This document shows positions 38,201-46,384 of a DNA stretch of 52,435 nt, in pieces; position 1 is the first letter of the stretch, and each line of letters begins with the position of its first letter. Origin of the DNA: Microtetraspora glauca (GTDB taxonomy: Bacteria > Actinomycetota > Actinomycetes > Streptomycetales > Streptomycetaceae); NCBI GenBank assembly GCA_000721275.1, contig JOFO01000043.1:1-52435 (forward strand), given 5' to 3'. A program made the translations under genes and the position numbers. The notes beneath the pieces are model-generated. The model did no database searches. It had not been told where the DNA came from and saw only the letters and a program-made list of their open reading frames with translations.

Positions 38201-38878
38201 ATGGCCGCCAACCGTTCCTCCAACGCCGACCGCCGTGCCCGAATAGAGGAGATGCGCCGGGCCGAGCAGGCCCGCGAGCGCCGCAACCGCTTCCTCACCA
38301 TCGGCGTCTCCGCCGTCGTCGTGCTGAGCCTCGTCGGCTTCGGCACCTTCGTGCTGATGAAGAAGGCCGACGAGGAGGAGGCCAGGGAGGCCGCCGCCAA
38401 GGCGCCCATCGCCGGCGAGAAGTCCTGGGACGCGGCGAAGCTGGGCCGCAACCACGTCGAGACGGCGGTGAAGTACGACGCCAAGCCGCCGGTCGGCGGC
38501 GACCACCACCCGGTCTGGCTGAACTGCGACGGCGACGTCTACGACAAGGCCGTCCCCGAGGTGCACGCCGTGCACTCGCTGGAGCACGGCGCCGTCTGGG
38601 TGACGTACAACAAGAAGGCCGCCGAGGCCGACGTGAAGAAGCTGAAGGACAAGGTCTCCGACACCCCGTACACGCTGATGAGCCCGGTCGACGACCAGGC
38701 CGGCGCGATCATGCTCTCCGCGTGGGGCAAGCAGGTCACCGTGGACAGCGCGAGCGACCCGCGGGTCGACGCCTTCTTCACCAAGTACGTGCAGGGCCCG
38801 CAGACGCCCGAGCGGGGCGCCGCCTGCACCGGCGGCGTCGGCGCCGACGGCATGGGCGGCGCGGGGATGGGCCAGTGA
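38201..38878 (+). CDS. DUF3105 membrane-anchored protein
   Basis: A 225-residue protein with a charged cytoplasmic N-terminus (RRARIEEMRRAEQARERR), one transmembrane helix (about 31-53) and an extracytoplasmic DUF3105 domain. Invariant-looking residues are H102, H103, C109, H122, H125 and H129 (in HHPVWLNC and VHAVHSLEHG), a likely metal-binding set. The C-terminus is Gly/Met-rich. The GTGA overlap with the DUF305 gene shows coupled synthesis. Function unknown; the His/Cys set suggests copper or similar metal handling. Confidence 0.85.
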   Translation: MAANRSSNADRRARIEEMRRAEQARERRNRFLTIGVSAVVVLSLVGFGTFVLMKKADEEEAREAAAKAPIAGEKSWDAAKLGRNHVETAVKYDAKPPVGGDHHPVWLNCDGDVYDKAVPEVHAVHSLEHGAVWVTYNKKAAEADVKKLKDKVSDTPYTLMSPVDDQAGAIMLSAWGKQVTVDSASDPRVDAFFTKYVQGPQTPERGAACTGGVGADGMGGAGMGQ

Positions 38879-39510
38879 CCGGCCGCCGCACCCGGTACGC
38901 GGCGGTCACCGCGGTCGCCCTGTCGGTGCTGTTCGCCGCGGGCGCCGTCACGGTCGCCTCGGCCGAGCGCGAGGAGGGGCCCCGTACCCCGGACTCCGCC
39001 TCGGCGGACGCCGGCTTCGCCCGGGACATGGCGGTCCACCACCAGCAGGCCGTCGAGATGTCCTTCATCGTCCGCGACCGGACGCGGGACGAGTCGGTGC
39101 GCCGGCTCGCGTACGACATCGCCAACACCCAGGCCAACCAGCGCGGGATGATGCTCGGCTGGCTGGACCTGTGGGGCCTGCCCACGGTCGAGTCCGGTAC
39201 CGCGCCGATGACCTGGATGGGCATGCCGGTCACCGGCGACGCCGCCTCCCGCGACGGCGCGCTGATGCCCGGCATGGCGACCCGCACGCAGCTGGAGGCG
39301 CTGCGGAAGGCGTCCGGCAAGGAGGCCGAGATCCTCTACCTGCGGCTGATGACCGCCCACCACAAGGGCGGTGTGCACATGGCGCAGGGCTGTGTGCAGA
39401 AGTGCTCGCCGGGCGTCGAGCGGAACCTCGCCCAGGGCATGGTCGACGCCCAGGAGTCGGAGATCGCGCTGATGGCGGACATGCTCCGCAAGCGCGGCGC
39501 GACCGCCTGA
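38875..39510 (+). CDS. DUF305 family protein, exported and His/Met-rich
   Basis: A 211-residue protein starting at GTG 38875, which overlaps the DUF3105 stop (GTGA). An N-terminal signal or anchor helix (about 9-28) is followed by a four-helix ferritin-like DUF305 domain with MAVHHQQAVEM (H55, H56) and TAHHKGGVHM (H162, H163, H168). Methionine-rich segments (APMTWMGMP, LMPGMA) and C173/C177 add possible metal ligands. DUF305 proteins are often linked to copper or heavy-metal genes, but the biochemical role is not established. A strong terminator follows. Confidence 0.88.
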   Translation: MTGRRTRYAAVTAVALSVLFAAGAVTVASAEREEGPRTPDSASADAGFARDMAVHHQQAVEMSFIVRDRTRDESVRRLAYDIANTQANQRGMMLGWLDLWGLPTVESGTAPMTWMGMPVTGDAASRDGALMPGMATRTQLEALRKASGKEAEILYLRLMTAHHKGGVHMAQGCVQKCSPGVERNLAQGMVDAQESEIALMADMLRKRGATA

Positions 39511-39530
39511 GCCCGGCCCCTGCGCGCCCC

Positions 39531-39564
39531 CGGCCCCCGTGACCCGCTGCGGTCGCGGGGGCCG
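39531..39564 (+). terminator. Terminator after the DUF3105-DUF305 operon
   Basis: A 14-bp stem (CGGCCCCCGTGACC against GGTCGCGGGGGCCG, one G-U pair) with a 6-base loop, 20 bases after the DUF305 stop. Confidence 0.7.
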
Positions 39565-39636
39565 TCGCGTGCCCGCAGAATGAGAGGCGCTCGGGGACTC
39601 GTACGCGCAACGAAGCCGACGAAAGGTACGCGGCCC

Positions 39637-40056
39637 ATGACCACGGCGAAGGACATCATGCACCCGGGAGCCCGCTGGATCCCGGAACACGAGACGCTCG
39701 ACCGCGCGGCGCAGCTGATGCGCGAACTGAACGTGGGGGCGCTCCCCGTCGCCGACGAGAACGAACGGCTCTGCGGCATCGTGACCGACCGCGACATCGT
39801 GGTCCGCTGTGTGGCGATGGGTCACGACCCGGCGAAGGTGACCTGCGGGTCGCTCGCCCAGGGCACCCCGCGCTGGATCGACGCGGGCGCCGACGTGGGC
39901 GCGGTGCTGGAGGAGATGCGGAGCCACCAGATCCGCCGGCTGCCGGTGATCGAGAACAAGCGTCTGGTGGGCATGATCAGCGAGGCCGATCTGGCCCAGC
40001 AGCTGTCGGACGAGCAGCTGAAGGCGTTCTGCGCGAGCGTCTACGCCGCGTCCTGA
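39637..40056 (+). CDS. Tandem CBS-domain protein
   Basis: A 139-residue cytoplasmic protein made of two CBS domains (about 1-65 and 75-125), each with the GALPVADENERLCGIVTDRD or RRLPVIENKRLVGMISEAD type core. CBS pairs bind adenosine nucleotides and often act as energy or redox sensors for a partner. Stand-alone CBS proteins of this size are abundant in streptomycetes. ATG 39637 has AAAGG upstream. It overlaps the convergent hydrolase by 16 bases. Confidence 0.88.
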   Translation: MTTAKDIMHPGARWIPEHETLDRAAQLMRELNVGALPVADENERLCGIVTDRDIVVRCVAMGHDPAKVTCGSLAQGTPRWIDAGADVGAVLEEMRSHQIRRLPVIENKRLVGMISEADLAQQLSDEQLKAFCASVYAAS

Positions 40057-40844
40057 CCCGTCTCCAGGACGACCCGGGCGACCGTGTCCGGGGCGTCCCG
40101 CATGACCAGATGGCCCGACGGCACGGCCGCCTCGTAGCGGGCGCCGAGCCGCCGGGCCAGTGCGCGCTGGCGGCGTTCCCAGCGGGCGGAGCCGTCGGGG
40201 GCGGCGAGGACGGTGACGGGGAGGCCGGGGGGCAGCGGGCGGGTGCGGCGGAGGGCGTCGAGTTCGGTGGCGACGGCGCCGTAGCGGGCGTTCTCGCGCA
40301 GGACGCCGCGCCAGACGCGTGAGCTGCGGTAGACGCGGCGGACCTCGGCGGGCGGGGCGGGGTCGGGGTGGACGGCGAGGCGCCGGAGGGCGGGGCCGAG
40401 GGCGGCGGGGAGGCCGAGGGCGGTGAGGGCGGTCCCGGCGGGGACGGTCCAGCCGAGGCGGCCGGGGCGGGGGTGCTCCTCGACGGACGAGTCGACGAGG
40501 ACGAGGGCGGCGGTGCGGCCGGGGTGGAGGCGGGCGAAGCCCTCGGCGTGGAACCCGGCGATCGAGTGGCCGACGACGGTGACGGGCCCGGGGAGCCGCA
40601 GCGCGTCGAGGACGGCGGCGATGCGGGCGGCCTCGCCGGCCAGGGTGGGGGGTGCGGTGCCGGCCTGGGAGAGGCCGTGGCCGGGGCGGTCGAAGCGGAC
40701 GACGGTGCGGTGGGGGGCGAGCAGCGGGACGACCGGGTCCCAGTCGAACCAGCCGAGCCCGAGCCCGGCGGAGAGCACACAGACCGGCCCGTGCCCGTCG
40801 ACGGCGACGTGATGGACGAGGCCGCCGATCCGTACGAGGGTCAT
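40041..40844 (-). CDS. Alpha/beta-fold hydrolase
   Basis: A 267-residue hydrolase with the nucleophile elbow V-G-H-S94-I-A-G, an HG-like oxyanion region and a late His in PSGHLVM; D118 in LVLVDSS or a later Asp would complete the triad. The substrate is unknown. ATG 40844 overlaps the stop of a 16-codon mini-ORF (ATGA), which itself overlaps the stop of the DUF998 gene in the same way. The Shine-Dalgarno is GGAAGGA within the duplicated junction. Confidence 0.85.
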   Translation of the reverse strand: MTLVRIGGLVHHVAVDGHGPVCVLSAGLGLGWFDWDPVVPLLAPHRTVVRFDRPGHGLSQAGTAPPTLAGEAARIAAVLDALRLPGPVTVVGHSIAGFHAEGFARLHPGRTAALVLVDSSVEEHPRPGRLGWTVPAGTALTALGLPAALGPALRRLAVHPDPAPPAEVRRVYRSSRVWRGVLRENARYGAVATELDALRRTRPLPPGLPVTVLAAPDGSARWERRQRALARRLGARYEAAVPSGHLVMRDAPDTVARVVLETGQDAA

Positions 40845-40912
40845 GGGCGGGTTCCTTCCCGGGCGGGGCCGCCGATCCGTACGAGGGTCATGCGCGGGTC
40901 CTTTCCCGGGCG
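40821..40912. repeat. 47-bp tandem duplication at the DUF998-hydrolase junction
   Basis: 40821-40865 and 40868-40912 align with 42 of 45 bases identical. Each copy carries a Shine-Dalgarno (GGAAAGGA or GGAAGGA), an ATGA stop/start overlap and the first eight codons of the hydrolase. The period of 47 is not a multiple of 3, so the upstream copy becomes a separate short frame. Confidence 0.85.
40841..40891 (-). CDS. 16-codon coupled mini-ORF created by the duplication
   Basis: ATG 40891 (overlapping the DUF998 stop as ATGA) reads MTLVRIGGPAREGTRP and stops at a TGA that overlaps the hydrolase ATG (again ATGA). The first eight residues are identical to the N-terminus of the hydrolase. It has its own GGAAAGGA Shine-Dalgarno. 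It probably works only as a translational bridge; a peptide function is not implied. Confidence 0.5.
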   Translation of the reverse strand: MTLVRIGGPAREGTRP

Positions 40913-41619
40913 ACCGAGGCGGCGAGGACGGCGGTCCAGACGGCGACGATCAGCACCTGGAGGCGCTGGGCGATGCCGAGGGCCCAGCCGTCGTGGCCGG
41001 ACTCGAAGGCGGTGAGGGCGGCGAGCGTCCAGGCGGTGGCGGCGAGTTCGAGGGCGACGAGGACGGGTCCGGTGCGGGCCAGCAGGGGCAGGAGGCCGTA
41101 CCGGCGGGCGGCGGTGGTGAGGGCGACCATGGCGATCAGGGCGCCGGTCATGGCGAGGGCGGAGCTGACGGCGTGGGCGGTGTGGGTGGCGGGGACGAGT
41201 CCGGCGGCCTCGCGGGCGGCGCACGCGGGGTCGGCGGTGGCGGCGCAGCTCAGCGGGAGGCGGGAGTCGGCGGCGGTGGCGGCGCCGAAGAAGGCGAGGG
41301 CGGCCCAGCCGGCGAGGAGCCAGGGGCGGCGGCCGGCCGGGCCGGGGCGGGCCCAGCGGGGGACGCCGGGGTCGGCCGGGGCGGGGGTGCGGGCGGCGCG
41401 CAGGCCGAGGAGGGCGCCGGCGAGGACGAGGAGTCCGGCGGCGAGGTCGGCGGCGCGGAAGAAGCCGCCGTAAGGCTGGTCGGCGGCGGCGAGTTCGGAG
41501 ACGTACGTGTGGACCGGGTCGAGACCGGTCCGCACGACGGCTTCGAGGACCCAGGCGGTGTACGCGAGCGCCCCCAGGAGCAGCAGGACGGCGGACGTGC
41601 GCGTGACCTTTCCGGGCAT
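40888..41619 (-). CDS. DUF998 family membrane protein
   Basis: A 243-residue integral membrane protein with about six hydrophobic helices, beginning TSAVLLLLGALAYTAWVLE and containing DPVHTYVSELAA, which matches DUF998. The extracytoplasmic loop holds C-AATADPAC-type cysteines. Function unknown. It starts 13 bases after the APC permease stop and ends in the ATGA junction leading to the mini-ORF and hydrolase, so the three form an operon. Confidence 0.82.
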   Translation of the reverse strand: MPGKVTRTSAVLLLLGALAYTAWVLEAVVRTGLDPVHTYVSELAAADQPYGGFFRAADLAAGLLVLAGALLGLRAARTPAPADPGVPRWARPGPAGRRPWLLAGWAALAFFGAATAADSRLPLSCAATADPACAAREAAGLVPATHTAHAVSSALAMTGALIAMVALTTAARRYGLLPLLARTGPVLVALELAATAWTLAALTAFESGHDGWALGIAQRLQVLIVAVWTAVLAASVARERTRA

Positions 41620-41632
41620 ACGGGGTCAGACG

Positions 41633-43114
41633 TCAGGGAGTGCCGGAAGGTTCCCGGTGGTCGGGGTGGACCCACTCGGGTTTGCGGTAGCGGAGGAGGA
41701 GGGCGGGGATGAGGAGGCCGAGGACGAGGAGGCCGCCGCCGACGATCAGCAGGTAGCGCCAGAGGGGTTCGCCGTCGAACTGGTCGGGCGGGACGAAGCC
41801 GATGGCGAGGGCGAGGACGGAGGCGACGAAGCCGACGGAGGCGACCCAGGTGACGGCGGGGACGCGGAATCCGCGCTCCACGTCCGGCTGGGTGCGGCGG
41901 AGCCGGACGACGGCGACGAACATGAGCAGGTAGGCGATCAGGTAGATCTGCACGGTGATGACGGAGAACATCCAGTACGAGCTGGAGACGGAGTCGCTGA
42001 AGGCGTACAGGACGCCGATCAGGGTGGTGATGACGCCCTGGGCGACCATGACGGCGGTCGGGGAGCCGGCCTTGTTGAACTTCTGGAAGGCGGGCGGGAG
42101 GTAGCCCTCCTGGCGGGAGAGCAGGACGAGGCCCTTGGCGGGGCCGGCGAGCCAGGTGAGCATGCCGCCGAGGGCGGCGCAGACCAGCATGACGCCGACG
42201 ACCCGGGTCATCCAGCCGATGGAGAAGTGCGCGAAGAAGGCGTCGAAGGCCTGCATGAGCCCGGCGGTGAGGCTGAGCTGCGCGGCCGGCATGACCCAGG
42301 CGATGGCGAGGGCCGGGAGGATGAAGATCAGCAGGACGAGTCCGGTGGCCAGGAACATCGACCGGGGGTACTCGCGGCGGGGTGCGCGCAGCGAGGAGAC
42401 GTGGACGCCGTTCATCTCCATGCCCGCGTAGGACAGGAAGTTGTTGACGATGAGGACGAGGCTGGCGAGGCCGGTCCAGGGCGGCAGCCAGTGGTCGGCG
42501 GTCATCGGCTGGGCGGAGGGGTTGCCCTGGCCGAGGAAGACCATGCCGAGGGCGACGAGGAGGACGCCGGGGACGAGGGTGCCGACGACGAGGCCGAAGG
42601 AGGAGAGTCCGGCGATGGCGCGGGTGCCGCGCGAGGAGATCCAGACGCCGGACCAGTAGACGGTGACGATGACGATCGCGACGTAGAGGCCGTTCTCGGC
42701 GAGCGAGGGGTCGATGACGTACGCGAAGGTCGAGGCGACGTAGGCGAGCAGGCTCGGGTAGTAGGCGATCGTCATGGCGAACTGGCACCAGACGGCGAGG
42801 AAGCCGAGCGGTTTGCCGAGGGCCTCGCTGACCCAGCGGTAGATGCCGCCGGACCAGCCGGAGGCGAGTTCGGCGCCGACGAGGGCGGTGGGGAGCAGGA
42901 AGACGAGGGCCGGGAGCAGGTAGAGGAAGACCGCGGCGAGTCCGTAGAGGGCCATGGTGGGCGCGGGCCGCAGGGAGGCGACGGAGGCCGTGGTCATGAA
43001 GGCGAGGGTGAGCCAGGAGATGAACTGGCGCCGGGTGCCGTCGTCCTGGCGGACCGCCACGTCCTCGGGCGTGGCGGGCCGGGCCGGTTCCGCCGGGTCG
43101 TCAGTGGTCGTCAT
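41633..43114 (-). CDS. APC-family amino acid permease
   Basis: A 493-residue transporter with 12 predicted helices. It begins with a hydrophilic tail of about 30 residues, followed by the helix-1 segment with TTASVASLRPAPTMALYG and the loop GWSGGIYRWVSEALG typical of the APC/GABA-glutamate antiporter-like group. It is first in an operon with the DUF998 and hydrolase genes and is divergent from nadE. No clear Shine-Dalgarno is seen before ATG 43114. A substrate among glutamate, GABA or other amino acids is plausible but not shown. Confidence 0.87.
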   Translation of the reverse strand: MTTTDDPAEPARPATPEDVAVRQDDGTRRQFISWLTLAFMTTASVASLRPAPTMALYGLAAVFLYLLPALVFLLPTALVGAELASGWSGGIYRWVSEALGKPLGFLAVWCQFAMTIAYYPSLLAYVASTFAYVIDPSLAENGLYVAIVIVTVYWSGVWISSRGTRAIAGLSSFGLVVGTLVPGVLLVALGMVFLGQGNPSAQPMTADHWLPPWTGLASLVLIVNNFLSYAGMEMNGVHVSSLRAPRREYPRSMFLATGLVLLIFILPALAIAWVMPAAQLSLTAGLMQAFDAFFAHFSIGWMTRVVGVMLVCAALGGMLTWLAGPAKGLVLLSRQEGYLPPAFQKFNKAGSPTAVMVAQGVITTLIGVLYAFSDSVSSSYWMFSVITVQIYLIAYLLMFVAVVRLRRTQPDVERGFRVPAVTWVASVGFVASVLALAIGFVPPDQFDGEPLWRYLLIVGGGLLVLGLLIPALLLRYRKPEWVHPDHREPSGTP

Positions 43115-43158
43115 GGGGTCATGATCATGGCGCCGGGCGTCCTTCGCATGTCGGGGCG

Positions 43159-43212
43159 AAACGGTTCACCGGGTGAGGGCGAGGCCGGTCCGGAGGGAGG
43201 GGAAACGGTTCA
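43159..43212. repeat. Direct repeat AAACGGTTCAyCGG between the APC permease and nadE genes
   Basis: Copies start at 43159 and 43203 (44-base period, about four helix turns). They lie in the 160-base divergent gap and may be binding sites for an unknown regulator. Confidence 0.4.
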
Positions 43213-43261
43213 TCGGTGGGCGCCCGGCCCCGTTCCCAGGACATAGCGTCGGTCTGACGAT

Positions 43262-43267
43262 TAGAGT
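43262..43267 (+). promoter_or_regulatory. -10 TAGAGT before nadE
   Basis: TAGAGT lies 7 bases before GTG 43275, consistent with a leaderless GTG-initiated transcript; no good -35 is seen. Confidence 0.35.
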
Positions 43268-43274
43268 GGGTGGT

Positions 43275-45050
43275 GTGCATCGACTTCGCCTCGCGCTGAA
43301 TCAGATCGACTCGACCGTCGGGGACGTCGCCGGGAACGCCGGGACGATCGTCCACTGGACCCGGCACGCCGTCGAACAGGGCGCGCACCTCGTCGCGTTC
43401 CCGGAGATGGCGCTGACCGGCTATCCCGTCGAGGACCTGGCCCTGCGGCCGTCCTTCGTCGAGGCCTCCCGGGCGGCACTGTCCGCGCTCGCGCGGCGGC
43501 TCGCCGACGAGGGGCTCGGCGAGGTGCCGGTGGTCGTCGGCTACCTGGACCGCACCGAGCGGGCGGTGCCCCGGCTCGGCCGCCCGGCCGGCTCGCCGGA
43601 GAACGCGGCGGCGGTGCTGCACCGGGGCCGGGCCGTGCTCCGCTTCGCCAAGCACCACCTGCCGAACTACGGCGTCTTCGACGAGTTCCGCTACTTCGTG
43701 CAGGGCGACACCCTGCCGGTGCTGCGGGTGCGCGGGATCGACGTGGCGCTCGCGATCTGCGAGGACCTGTGGCAGGAGGGCGGCCGGGTGCCGGCGGCGC
43801 GCAGCGCCCGGGCCGGGCTGCTGCTGTCGGTGAACGCCTCGCCGTACGAGCGGAACAAGGACGACACCCGGCTGGAGCTGGTCCGCAAGCGGGCCCAGGA
43901 GGCCGGCTGCACGACCGCGTACCTGGCGTCGACCGGCGGCCAGGACGAGCTGGTCTTCGACGGGGACTCGATCGTGGTGGACGCCGCGGGCGAGGTGATC
44001 GCGCGGGCCCCGCAGTTCACCGAGGGCAGCGTGATCCTCGACCTGGACCTGCCGGCCGCCGACCCGGACGCCCCGGCGCCGGGGACGGTGGTGGACGACG
44101 GGCTGCGGATCGACCGGGCGGTGCTCGCCGGGGAGGCCGGCGAGCCGGTGGAGCCGTACGAGGCGGAGCTGACGGGCGGGTACGCGCAGCGGCTCGACGA
44201 CGACGAGGAGGTCTACTCGGCGCTCGTCATCGGGCTGCGCGCGTACGTCGCGAAGAACGGTTTCCGCTCGGTGGTGGTCGGCCTCTCCGGCGGCATCGAC
44301 TCGGCCCTGGTCGCCGCGATCGCCTGCGACGCGCTGGGCGCCGACCGGGTGCACGGGGTGTCGATGCCGTCGAAGTACTCCTCGGAGCACTCGAAGGACG
44401 ACGCGGCGGAGCTGGCCCGCAGGACCGGGCTGCACTACCGCACGGTGCCGATCGGGCCGATGTTCGACGCGTACATGGCCGCGCTCCCGCTCACCGGGCT
44501 CGCGGAGGAGAACCTCCAGTCCCGGCTGCGCGGCACCACCCTGATGGCGATCTCCAACCAGGAGGGCCACCTCGTCCTCGCCCCCGGCAACAAGTCGGAG
44601 CTGGCGGTGGGCTACTCGACCCTCTACGGCGACTCCGTCGGCGCCTACGGGCCGATCAAGGACGTCTACAAGTCGGACGTCTTCCGGCTGGCGCGCTGGC
44701 GCAACCGGGCCGCCGAGGAACGCGGCCAGACCCCGCCGATCCCGGAGAACTCGATCGCCAAGCCGCCCAGCGCCGAGCTGCGCCCGGGCCAGGTGGACAC
44801 CGACTCGCTGCCGGACTACGAGGTGCTGGACCGGATCCTCGCCCTGTACGTCGACGGGGACGAGGGCACGGACGCGATCGTGGCGGCCGGCTTCGACCCG
44901 GAGCTGGTGGCCCGGACGCTGCGGATGGTGGACGCGGCGGAGTACAAGCGGCGCCAGTACCCGCCGGGCACCAAGATCTCGGCGAAGGGCTTCGGCAAGG
45001 ACCGCCGCCTGCCGATCACGAACCGCTGGCGGGAGACGCCGGCGCCGTGA
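43275..45050 (+). CDS. nadE: Glutamine-dependent NAD+ synthetase
   Basis: A 591-residue two-domain enzyme making NAD+ from deamido-NAD+, ATP and glutamine. The N-terminal CN-hydrolase/glutaminase domain has the triad E44 (FPEMALTGYP), K126 (RFAKHHLPNYG) and C162 (AICEDLW). The C-terminal synthetase domain has the PP-loop SGGIDSA (338-344) and the NKSE and KSDVF blocks. Length fits the actinobacterial glutamine-dependent group. GTG 43275 gives the usual VHRLRLALNQ start. The 3' end overlaps the convergent MFS gene by 35 bases. Confidence 0.96.
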   Translation: MHRLRLALNQIDSTVGDVAGNAGTIVHWTRHAVEQGAHLVAFPEMALTGYPVEDLALRPSFVEASRAALSALARRLADEGLGEVPVVVGYLDRTERAVPRLGRPAGSPENAAAVLHRGRAVLRFAKHHLPNYGVFDEFRYFVQGDTLPVLRVRGIDVALAICEDLWQEGGRVPAARSARAGLLLSVNASPYERNKDDTRLELVRKRAQEAGCTTAYLASTGGQDELVFDGDSIVVDAAGEVIARAPQFTEGSVILDLDLPAADPDAPAPGTVVDDGLRIDRAVLAGEAGEPVEPYEAELTGGYAQRLDDDEEVYSALVIGLRAYVAKNGFRSVVVGLSGGIDSALVAAIACDALGADRVHGVSMPSKYSSEHSKDDAAELARRTGLHYRTVPIGPMFDAYMAALPLTGLAEENLQSRLRGTTLMAISNQEGHLVLAPGNKSELAVGYSTLYGDSVGAYGPIKDVYKSDVFRLARWRNRAAEERGQTPPIPENSIAKPPSAELRPGQVDTDSLPDYEVLDRILALYVDGDEGTDAIVAAGFDPELVARTLRMVDAAEYKRRQYPPGTKISAKGFGKDRRLPITNRWRETPAP

Positions 45051-46266
45051 CCGGCTCCCGGCCGGCCCGGGGGCCTCGCGCGACGACGTGCGAGGTTCCC
45101 GCCGCGGTCTTCCCCGTACGGTCCTCCCGGCGGTCGAGGAGGCCGGCTGCGGCGGCGATCGCCAGGCCGGCGGCGGCGAGGGCGGCGCCGACCAGGGCCG
45201 GGGAGGTCCAGCCCCAGCCGGCCGCGATGGCGGCGCCGCCGGCCCAGGCGCCGCCCGCGTTGGCGAGGTTGAAGGCGGAGTGGTTGGAGGCGGAGGCGAG
45301 GGTGGGGGCGTCCTTCGCCTTCTCCATGACGAGCATCTGGAGCGGGGTGGTCGTCATGAAGCCGACGGCGCCCAGCACCACCACGGTGACCAGGGCGAGC
45401 CAGGGCACGTGGACGGTGAAGCGGAAGGCGACCAGGGTGACGGCGAGCGCGGCGAGCGAGCCGTACAGGGTGGGGCGCGGAGCGCGGTCGGTGAGCGGTC
45501 CCGCGGCGAGCGCGCCGGCCGTCATGCCGATGCCGAAGAGGGCGAGGACGACCGTGACGGTGGACTCGCCGAAGCCCATCACCTCGGTGGTCATCGAGGC
45601 CAGGTACGAGTAGACGGCGAAGACGCCGGCGAAGCCGAAGACGGCGGTCAGCAGGCCGAGCAGCACCTGCGGGCGGCCCAGCGCGCGGAGCTCGCGGCCG
45701 AGGCCCTGGCGTCCGTCGACGGGCAGGTCGGGGACCAGCCGGGCGAGGGCGGCGAGCGAGGCGAGGCCGATGACGGCGACCACCAGGAAGGTGGCCCGCC
45801 AGCCGAGGTGCTGGCCGAGGAGGGTGGCCGCGGGCACGCCGAGGATGTTGGCGACGGTCAGGCCCAGGAACATGGTGGCGACCGCGCGGGCCTGCCGGTC
45901 CGGGCGGACCAGCCGGGCGGCGACGACGGCGCCGACGCCGAAGAAGGCGCCGTGCGGGAGCCCGGCGAGGACTCGCCCGGCGAGCAGCCAGCCGTAGCCG
46001 GGGGCGAGCGCGGAGGCGAGGTTGCCGACGGTGAAGAGGGCCATCAGCAGGAGCAGCATCCGCTTGCGGGGGACGCGCGAGCCGAGGGCGGTGAGCAGCG
46101 GGGCGCCCGCGACCACGCCGAGGGCGTAGGCGGAGACGAGGTGGCCCGCGGTGGGGACGGTGGTGCCGAGGTCGCCGGCGACGTTGGGCAGCAGGCCCAT
46201 CATGACGAACTCGGTGGTGCCGATGCCGAAGGCGGAGATGGCCAGGGCGAGCAGGGCCACGGGCAT
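45016..46266 (-). CDS. MFS transporter, DHA1 drug-efflux type
   Basis: A 416-residue, 12-helix major facilitator of the AraJ/Cmx-like DHA1 group. It starts with TTEFVMMGLLPNVAGDLG in helix 1 and the cytoplasmic loop after helix 2 reads GSRVPRKRMLL (motif A type). The proton-antiport signature of helix 5 (GVPAATLLGQHLGWR) is present. It probably exports a drug-like compound. The gene has an AT-rich palindrome about 30 bases upstream of its ATG that looks like a repressor site. It overlaps nadE at the 3' end. Confidence 0.9.
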   Translation of the reverse strand: MPVALLALAISAFGIGTTEFVMMGLLPNVAGDLGTTVPTAGHLVSAYALGVVAGAPLLTALGSRVPRKRMLLLLMALFTVGNLASALAPGYGWLLAGRVLAGLPHGAFFGVGAVVAARLVRPDRQARAVATMFLGLTVANILGVPAATLLGQHLGWRATFLVVAVIGLASLAALARLVPDLPVDGRQGLGRELRALGRPQVLLGLLTAVFGFAGVFAVYSYLASMTTEVMGFGESTVTVVLALFGIGMTAGALAAGPLTDRAPRPTLYGSLAALAVTLVAFRFTVHVPWLALVTVVVLGAVGFMTTTPLQMLVMEKAKDAPTLASASNHSAFNLANAGGAWAGGAAIAAGWGWTSPALVGAALAAAGLAIAAAAGLLDRREDRTGKTAAGTSHVVARGPRAGREPVTAPASPASGS

Positions 46267-46294
46267 GGGTGGGAGACCCTTCCGGATCCGAGGA

Positions 46295-46313
46295 TTGTTT
46301 CCTTACAAAACAA
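46295..46313 (-). promoter_or_regulatory. AT-rich inverted repeat upstream of the MFS gene
   Basis: TTGTTT-N7-AAACAA, with a nested TTGT-AAGGAA-ACAA on the minus strand. This is the only AT-rich island nearby, and resembles HxlR/MarR-type operators. No regulator gene is adjacent. Confidence 0.45.
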
Positions 46314-46384
46314 ATTCTCGCAGACGGCCGGGTATTCCTGGCTTCGGGGGGATGAAGAACAGGTTTCGCCTGTCCTTCGGAGGG

